A stretch of 11,290 bases of DNA, from assembly GCA_013001935.1 (NCBI GenBank), contig JABDKZ010000124.1, positions 1 through 11,290 of the forward strand. The letters are read 5' to 3'. Source of the stretch: Maribacter sp. (GTDB lineage: Bacteria; Bacteroidota; Bacteroidia; Flavobacteriales; Flavobacteriaceae). A program made the translations under genes and the position numbers. Shown in pieces: positions 6,573 through 11,290 of the stretch. The notes under the pieces are model-generated. The model had not been told where the DNA came from and searched no databases. It saw nothing but the letters and a program-made list of their open reading frames with translations. Position 1 is the first letter of the stretch. Each line of letters opens with the position of its first letter.

Positions 6573-9291
6573 TTGAATCGTTCTCGGTCTTTGAAGTATC
6601 CCTTTTCTTTTTTCCTCCCAACAATCCGCCTAGAATACTCTTTGCAGCATCCTTGACCGGATCCTTTTTTGCAGTAGACGAGGTATCCTTATCTTGTACG
6701 ACCGAATCTTGGGTCTGTTTGGTACCGCTTAAAATTCCGCCTAACACGTCCTTAACAGCATCGTTCGTCTGCTCTTGTTGCGATACCGCTGTAGAATCCT
6801 TGTCAGTAGTATTAGCTGTTAATATGTCCCCTAACAACGCGCCCGCTTTGTCCTTGCCTTTATTGATCAATTTCTGTTTTTGAATATCGATTAATTTTGT
6901 GGTCAAATTCTTAACCCCTGATGTTAAATCGGTTGTCACCTCAGGACTGGCATAATTTCCTGCAATATTGGCGGCCACGGGAATGGTTAGGTTTTCAAGT
7001 TCTTTTTCGTCAATTTTAGCAATCAGGGAATTCACTTCAGTCCCTAAGTATTTAGCTGGCACATCAAATGTTGCCACGTAATTCAATTGTCTATCAAAAG
7101 TATGGCTACCATCTACCTTAATTGAAATATCCTCGTACTTTATTGTAAAGGGCTTCACTTTTACGGTGCCATCCTCAAAAGACAATGCTGTTTTCAATCC
7201 TTTTAAATCAAGTTTGTCCAACTCAATGAAATTGAGCTTATTTCCCAATGCAGAAAGTACTTTTGCCTGATCCGCATTAATTTGGGTAGACAATAATTCT
7301 GCCAACACCTTGCCCGAAATGGTTTTAAGATTCGGGGTAAAATCATTGTTAAGACTACCTGATAATTCCAAATCAGAGTTCAACTTTCCTTGAAGCGCAC
7401 TGGCTACAGGTGCCAAAAACTTGAATAATTCGAGCGATTTGAAGCTTTCCCCTATTCCCAATTGATCCATGCCAAGCTTCATGGCAAAAGTGGGGACCTC
7501 GTTTTTGGTAGACACCTCCCCATTAAAACCTATGCTTCCGTTGAATAGTGAAGAAGTCATATTTGATAAAATAGCCTTTTCATCTACAATCCTTAAATTT
7601 CCTTTTACATCCTGCAAACTAAGATTGTCATAAATAACCGTCCCGGCATTTGCCTTGATGGTACAATCCAGAAAAGAAGGTATTTTCAATTGTTCTTCCG
7701 TATTTGGTATCCCCTCTGAATTGACCTCTTCTTCATTCATAAAATCATTGACCGCAAAAGTCCTTGAAGCTAGGTTAAAATTGCCTTCAACTTTTTCATC
7801 ATTGAAAATAAAACCCAAAAGATTATCAATTGTGCCCTGAGCATTGAAATCGGTCTGTCCGGTACTTCCCTGCATTTCGTTTAAAGTGACAGTTTCCGGA
7901 TTAAATGTTAATGCAGCAGTCCTGATATGTACAGGATTTCGAAAATCAGAGGAGTTATATTGAAAATCATTGAGGTTCAATTTACCAGTGGTATTGGTAT
8001 TTTCATACCGATTATGCTCTATAGATGCCATGTCAAAAGCCGATGATATATCAGCGTTCAGAATTCCTGATAGATCCATGTCTGGAGAAATCGGGTACGC
8101 TTTTGACAAATTAGCCAGGTTCAAAGCACCATCTAAATGGACATTAACCCTTGTATTACCAAAGAGTTCAGTTATTTTGGCAGTAAGATTGAATTTGTCC
8201 TTGTCGATTATAAATGAAGCCTTCTTAATATCAATATAGGTGTCTTCAGGAATACCGGTTATGTTAGTCATCTGAAGATCTAAATAAATATTCTGTACAG
8301 TTTTGGGTAGGTCGGGATATTTGAATGAAGCATTATCGGATTTTACATCAATCTTGAATTTTGGAATATGTTCCTCATCAACCAATCCTTTAAATTCACC
8401 CTCAACTTTACATTCTCCCGTAGTTTTCACGCTCTCAATATTTTTTGAATACGCTTCCGGAATCAAGGCCAGGAAATTACTAAAATCAGAAGAAGGGGTC
8501 TTAAAATTGATGTCGACCTCTTGATTGTCCTCGTTGACCTTCACAAAGCCATCAAATACTAATGGCAATTGATTTACCATTGCCTTGTTTTTCAAAAAAG
8601 TATATTTATCCTCTTTTAAGTCAATACCGATGAGGGCATCCAATTTCACTTTATTTTCACTGAGATAATTTGTGCTATCCAATTCAAAAGTAACCAAAGC
8701 TTCAGTTTTTGTATCCAATTCTGACATTGCCACTGAAAGATCACCCGAACCGCTATGCGCTATTTCGGAAACCACTAAATACACCTTGGCGACCTTATCA
8801 TCATAAATGACTTCTGAATTTGTAATTTCATACGATTGTAGATTCAAGGTAAAACCTTCTGAAGATTCCAGCTCTTCATTACCATCCTCATTGGCTATTT
8901 CATAATTAGCGTTCTCATCTTCATTGACTATCACATGAATTTTAGCCCCATCAATTACTAAGTTTTTAATGCCAATAGCTTGCCCATCGCCCCTAAACAA
9001 ATCACCAATGCCCACTGTTAAATCAACTCGCTCTGAAGCAAAGAGCGTATCCCCTTCGAACGGTTCTTTGTTAATCAGTGTTATATTCTTTAGTTCAACC
9101 TTCGCATTGGGAAAGCTTTTGACCAGACTTAATTTGGCCTCAGAAAAGTCGAAGGTGGCGTTCACATTATTGTTAATATTGTTTTTAAGGATGTCGCCGA
9201 TTTTGGCCTCCAATAGAAATGGTGCAGCAATAAGAATTCCAATAAAAACCAACATTACAACGCCTATAATTTTCAGGATTTTCTTCTTCAT
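6565..9291 (-). CDS. AsmA-family envelope protein
   Basis: This encodes a 908-residue protein with a single N-terminal membrane segment (about 8-27, after lysines 2-4 and 7), followed by a long beta-rich region that should be periplasmic. An AsmA-like N-terminal part (about 28-120) and an AsmA C-terminal-like part (about 640-790, including GLKTALSFEDGTVKVKPF from 698) bracket the protein. AsmA/TamB-type proteins are inner-membrane-anchored envelope proteins, and several are thought to form bridges carrying phospholipids to the outer membrane; that role here is by family analogy. An acidic, Asn/Glu-rich stretch occurs near 120-145. The C-terminal 100 residues are low-complexity, charged, and contain three related Gly/Leu segments. 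It lies 51 bp downstream of the YhhQ-type transporter gene on the same strand and overlaps the convergent DUF2797 gene by 8 bp. ATG 9291 begins the MKKKILK signal-anchor. Confidence 0.88.
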   Translation of the reverse strand: MKKKILKIIGVVMLVFIGILIAAPFLLEAKIGDILKNNINNNVNATFDFSEAKLSLVKSFPNAKVELKNITLINKEPFEGDTLFASERVDLTVGIGDLFRGDGQAIGIKNLVIDGAKIHVIVNEDENANYEIANEDGNEELESSEGFTLNLQSYEITNSEVIYDDKVAKVYLVVSEIAHSGSGDLSVAMSELDTKTEALVTFELDSTNYLSENKVKLDALIGIDLKEDKYTFLKNKAMVNQLPLVFDGFVKVNEDNQEVDINFKTPSSDFSNFLALIPEAYSKNIESVKTTGECKVEGEFKGLVDEEHIPKFKIDVKSDNASFKYPDLPKTVQNIYLDLQMTNITGIPEDTYIDIKKASFIIDKDKFNLTAKITELFGNTRVNVHLDGALNLANLSKAYPISPDMDLSGILNADISSAFDMASIEHNRYENTNTTGKLNLNDFQYNSSDFRNPVHIRTAALTFNPETVTLNEMQGSTGQTDFNAQGTIDNLLGFIFNDEKVEGNFNLASRTFAVNDFMNEEEVNSEGIPNTEEQLKIPSFLDCTIKANAGTVIYDNLSLQDVKGNLRIVDEKAILSNMTSSLFNGSIGFNGEVSTKNEVPTFAMKLGMDQLGIGESFKSLELFKFLAPVASALQGKLNSDLELSGSLNNDFTPNLKTISGKVLAELLSTQINADQAKVLSALGNKLNFIELDKLDLKGLKTALSFEDGTVKVKPFTIKYEDISIKVDGSHTFDRQLNYVATFDVPAKYLGTEVNSLIAKIDEKELENLTIPVAANIAGNYASPEVTTDLTSGVKNLTTKLIDIQKQKLINKGKDKAGALLGDILTANTTDKDSTAVSQQEQTNDAVKDVLGGILSGTKQTQDSVVQDKDTSSTAKKDPVKDAAKSILGGLLGGKKKRDTSKTENDSIN
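6613..6852 (-). repeat. Three diverged Gly/Leu repeats in the AsmA-family tail
   Basis: The tail of the AsmA-family protein carries three related segments: DKAGALLGDILTAN at 814-827, DAVKDVLGGILSG at 844-856 and DAAKSILGGLLGG at 881-893. Each is followed by a hydrophilic Lys/Thr/Asp/Ser linker. The pattern D-x4-[LI]LG-x-[IL]L recurs with spacings of 30 and 37 residues. The second and third copies also share DNA words such as CCGCCTA and CAGCATC on the plus strand, consistent with internal duplication. Confidence 0.65.
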
Positions 9292-9342
9292 GGAAAAACA
9301 AGGATTTATCTAGGACTATAACTCTTGGAAAGAAGGAATATT

Positions 9343-10053
9343 TTACGCTTCAAGGTTTATTTCTTCCCCTGTTTTTAGTCCAAACCGCTTTCTTAAAAGA
9401 TAAACGAAAAAATATAGGAAAGGGGTGTCCAGAAAGGCTACTAATACTTTAAACAAAAAACCGCTAATAATCAAGCCATAGAACATGCTCCATGGTAGTA
9501 CCTTAAAAAGACAAAGAAGGCTAACAACGGTAAAGGTATCAATGAACTGGGATAAGAATGTTGAGAAGTTGTTTCGCAACCAAAGATGTTTGCCTTGGGT
9601 CAACCGTTTCCAAAAATGATATATTGCAATATCAACATACTGTGCAAACAGATACGCCAACATTGAGGCCAAGACGGCGACAGGTGAAAGTGCAAAAACC
9701 TTACTGAAAATTTCATTGTTCACAGGTGAATTTTCTATTGCCGGGGCAAAATCGGCCAACAAGACAATGCCCATCGAAAAAAAAGAGGCAAAAATTCCCG
9801 CGGTCACTATTTGATTGGCTTTCTTTTTGCCAAAAATCTCTGAGATCAAATCGGTAATCAAAAAAGTAATGGGATACGGCAAAATACCAACAGAGATTTC
9901 AAAAAGGGGTGCTCCGAAGAATTCTATTTCACCAAAAGGATTCCAATAAAAGAATTTTTGAAAAATCAAGTTCGACACTACCAAAGAGGTAATGAACATT
10001 GCTCCTAGATAGAGATAAATTTTATATGCTAGTTTTTTATCCCTCGGGTTCAT
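9343..10053 (-). CDS. yhhQ: Queuosine precursor transporter, YhhQ family
   Basis: This encodes a 236-residue integral inner-membrane protein of the YhhQ/DUF165 family, which imports queuosine precursors (preQ0/preQ1 in E. coli) for tRNA modification. Hydrophobic segments at about 15-35, 45-70, 82-101, 118-143, 164-186 and 190-220 suggest six membrane spans. Family motifs are visible: PYPITFLITDLISEIFG at 59-75, AQYVDIAIYHFWKR at 137-150, and LRNNFSTFLSQFIDT at 159-173. The length is usual for the family. The ATG lies only 2 bp after the sppA stop codon, so the two genes must be co-transcribed and may be translationally coupled. No queuosine biosynthesis gene or preQ1 riboswitch is seen nearby, so precursor specificity rests on family membership alone. 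Confidence 0.93.
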   Translation of the reverse strand: MNPRDKKLAYKIYLYLGAMFITSLVVSNLIFQKFFYWNPFGEIEFFGAPLFEISVGILPYPITFLITDLISEIFGKKKANQIVTAGIFASFFSMGIVLLADFAPAIENSPVNNEIFSKVFALSPVAVLASMLAYLFAQYVDIAIYHFWKRLTQGKHLWLRNNFSTFLSQFIDTFTVVSLLCLFKVLPWSMFYGLIISGFLFKVLVAFLDTPFLYFFVYLLRKRFGLKTGEEINLEA

Positions 10054-10055
10054 GT

Positions 10056-11290
10056 TTATTTAATATCCAAAACAAAAGGCATTCTAGCCTGTACACCCTT
10101 CTGTTCAAAAGTTGATTTCATTTGCTTTAAAATGTCATAGGTTTCTTCGCCTATCTCCTTTTTAATTAAACTTTGTGCAAATTGTGATTTTACGCCACTC
10201 ATATCCTCCATGAATTTTTCAAAACCAGATTTGTATTTGGGATATTTTTTAACCCCATAAGATTCTATTTCAGCCAATTCGGCCGCTGCCGCAATGGCGT
10301 CATCCAAATTACCCAATTCGTCTATCAATCCTAACTTTTTGGCATCCAAACCGCTCCATACGCGTCCTTGGGCCATACTATCGGCCTGTGCCACAGTAAT
10401 ATTTCGGCCTTGAGCAACACGTTCCAGAAAAGTATCGTAGGTCTGCTCTATGCCCTCCTGAACTACTTTCCTGAAATCATTGGTCATTGGTTCAAAGAAT
10501 GAATAATCAACAGAATTCTTGTTCGTACCAACCTGCTCTGCATTAATACCAATATCAGCTGCAAGTTCGCTGATATTTGGAATGGTCCCAAAAACCCCGA
10601 TTGAACCTGTAACAGTGGTCGGTTCCGCAAAAATCATGTCTGCTCCTGCTGCAATATAATATCCACCTGAAGCAGCCACATTACCCATTGATACCACAAC
10701 AGGTTTCTTTGCTTTGGCAAGCTCAATTTCACGCCAGATAATATCTGAGGTCAAGGCGCTTCCTCCCGGGGAATTTACACGTAGAACAATGGCTTTTACC
10801 TTTTCATCATCCCTAGCCTTCACAAGGGCTTTGGTAATAATTCCCTGGCCAATAATATTTGGGCCACCTTCGCCATATAATATTTCCCCTTGGGCAAAAA
10901 CCACGGCAATTTTTTCCTTGCCTTTCTTAATCGATTTTTTGTTTGAACGCTTTGTGTAATCTTTTAGTGAAACATAATTTATTTCTTCTATAGAATCTAA
11001 GGAAATGGCTGCCCTAAGTTTGTCTTCATATTGATCAAAGAACAAAATATCATCAATCAAGCCTGAAGCTTTAGCAAATTTTGGCGATCTACCACCCAGC
11101 GTATCAGCAATGCTATTTACATTGTCCCCGCTTAAATGCCTTCCTTCGGAAATATCAGCGACCATCGTATCCCATAAAGAACTCAACAATTCTTTAATTT
11201 GCGTCCTATTGACATCACTCATTTCGCTTGCCAAAAAGGGTTCAACGGCACTTTTATATTTTCCGTGACGAATCACTTCCATTTTTACCC
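10056..11290 (-). CDS. sppA: Signal peptide peptidase SppA, long (67K) type, 5' partial
   Basis: This is the C-terminal part, about 410 residues, of a long-form SppA, the membrane-bound serine/lysine protease that degrades leftover signal peptides. The reading frame stays open through the window edge: codons for Val and Lys precede the Met at 11282, so that Met is internal and the true start lies outside. Counting from it, the general base is Lys10 in HGKYKSAVEPF (E. coli Lys209 by eye alignment) and the nucleophile is Ser205 in GNVAASGGYYIA (E. coli Ser409). The spacing is 195 residues against 200 in E. coli. The NSPGGSALTSD strand (170-180) and the TGSIGVFG loop (225-232) are also typical. 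Both catalytic residues are visible, so it should be active. The missing N-terminus should hold the membrane anchor. yhhQ follows after 2 bp. Confidence 0.94.
   Translation of the reverse strand, partial: VKMEVIRHGKYKSAVEPFLASEMSDVNRTQIKELLSSLWDTMVADISEGRHLSGDNVNSIADTLGGRSPKFAKASGLIDDILFFDQYEDKLRAAISLDSIEEINYVSLKDYTKRSNKKSIKKGKEKIAVVFAQGEILYGEGGPNIIGQGIITKALVKARDDEKVKAIVLRVNSPGGSALTSDIIWREIELAKAKKPVVVSMGNVAASGGYYIAAGADMIFAEPTTVTGSIGVFGTIPNISELAADIGINAEQVGTNKNSVDYSFFEPMTNDFRKVVQEGIEQTYDTFLERVAQGRNITVAQADSMAQGRVWSGLDAKKLGLIDELGNLDDAIAAAAELAEIESYGVKKYPKYKSGFEKFMEDMSGVKSQFAQSLIKKEIGEETYDILKQMKSTFEQKGVQARMPFVLDIK

Noticed and set aside
8969..9313. 114-residue plus-strand ORF opposite the AsmA-family gene
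   Set aside because: It is antisense to the well-supported membrane-anchor and N-terminal coding region, shows no recognisable domain, and has no promoter; it is a shadow frame, like the other antisense ORFs in this window.
11282..11282. Met at 11282 as a genuine start giving a short SppA
   Set aside because: The frame remains open to the window edge, and the sequence starts within the conserved segment holding the catalytic lysine, so the gene is cut by the window edge.

Overview
The window looks like chromosome of a Flavobacteriaceae-type member of the Bacteroidota. Three things support this. Base composition is AT-rich. The best promoters follow the Bacteroidota sigma-A pattern (TTTG or TTG, about 19-20 bp, then TAnnTTTG). 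Start codons lack clear Shine-Dalgarno sequences. The encoded proteins (the ClpP N-terminus, the ClpX with a VGY loop, a prokaryotic GH3 protein, a DUF2797 protein) also fit this group by recalled family resemblance; no database search was possible.

Positions 1-3544 (+ strand) hold the protein quality-control block: tig (trigger factor), clpP (protease) and clpX (unfoldase), in the order seen in many bacteria. A clean promoter precedes tig. A strong intrinsic terminator separates tig from clpP, with almost no room for a conventional clpP promoter after it. clpP and clpX are 95 bp apart with no clear promoter between them and are probably co-transcribed.

Positions 3527-5698 (- strand) hold a GH3-family adenylate-forming enzyme followed by a small alpha/beta hydrolase, with a recognisable promoter upstream of the GH3 gene. 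The hydrolase 3' end overlaps the clpX 3' end. A divergent + strand gene (5778-6572) encodes a DUF2797 protein with a four-cysteine cluster and a segment resembling GIY-YIG/T5orf172 domains.

Positions 6565-11290 (- strand) hold an envelope-related run read right to left: sppA (signal peptide peptidase, 5' end outside the window), a YhhQ-type queuosine precursor transporter 2 bp downstream of it, and a large AsmA-family protein with a three-times-repeated glycine/leucine tail. sppA and the transporter are almost certainly one transcription unit; the AsmA gene follows after 51 bp.

Most of the window is conserved chromosomal content. I see no phage, insertion sequence, CRISPR array, tRNA or rRNA, and no gap over 300 bp without a gene. 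The least understood parts are the DUF2797 protein, the GH3/hydrolase pair, the AsmA tail and the tig-clpP junction. I found no clear evidence for a wholly new multi-gene system.
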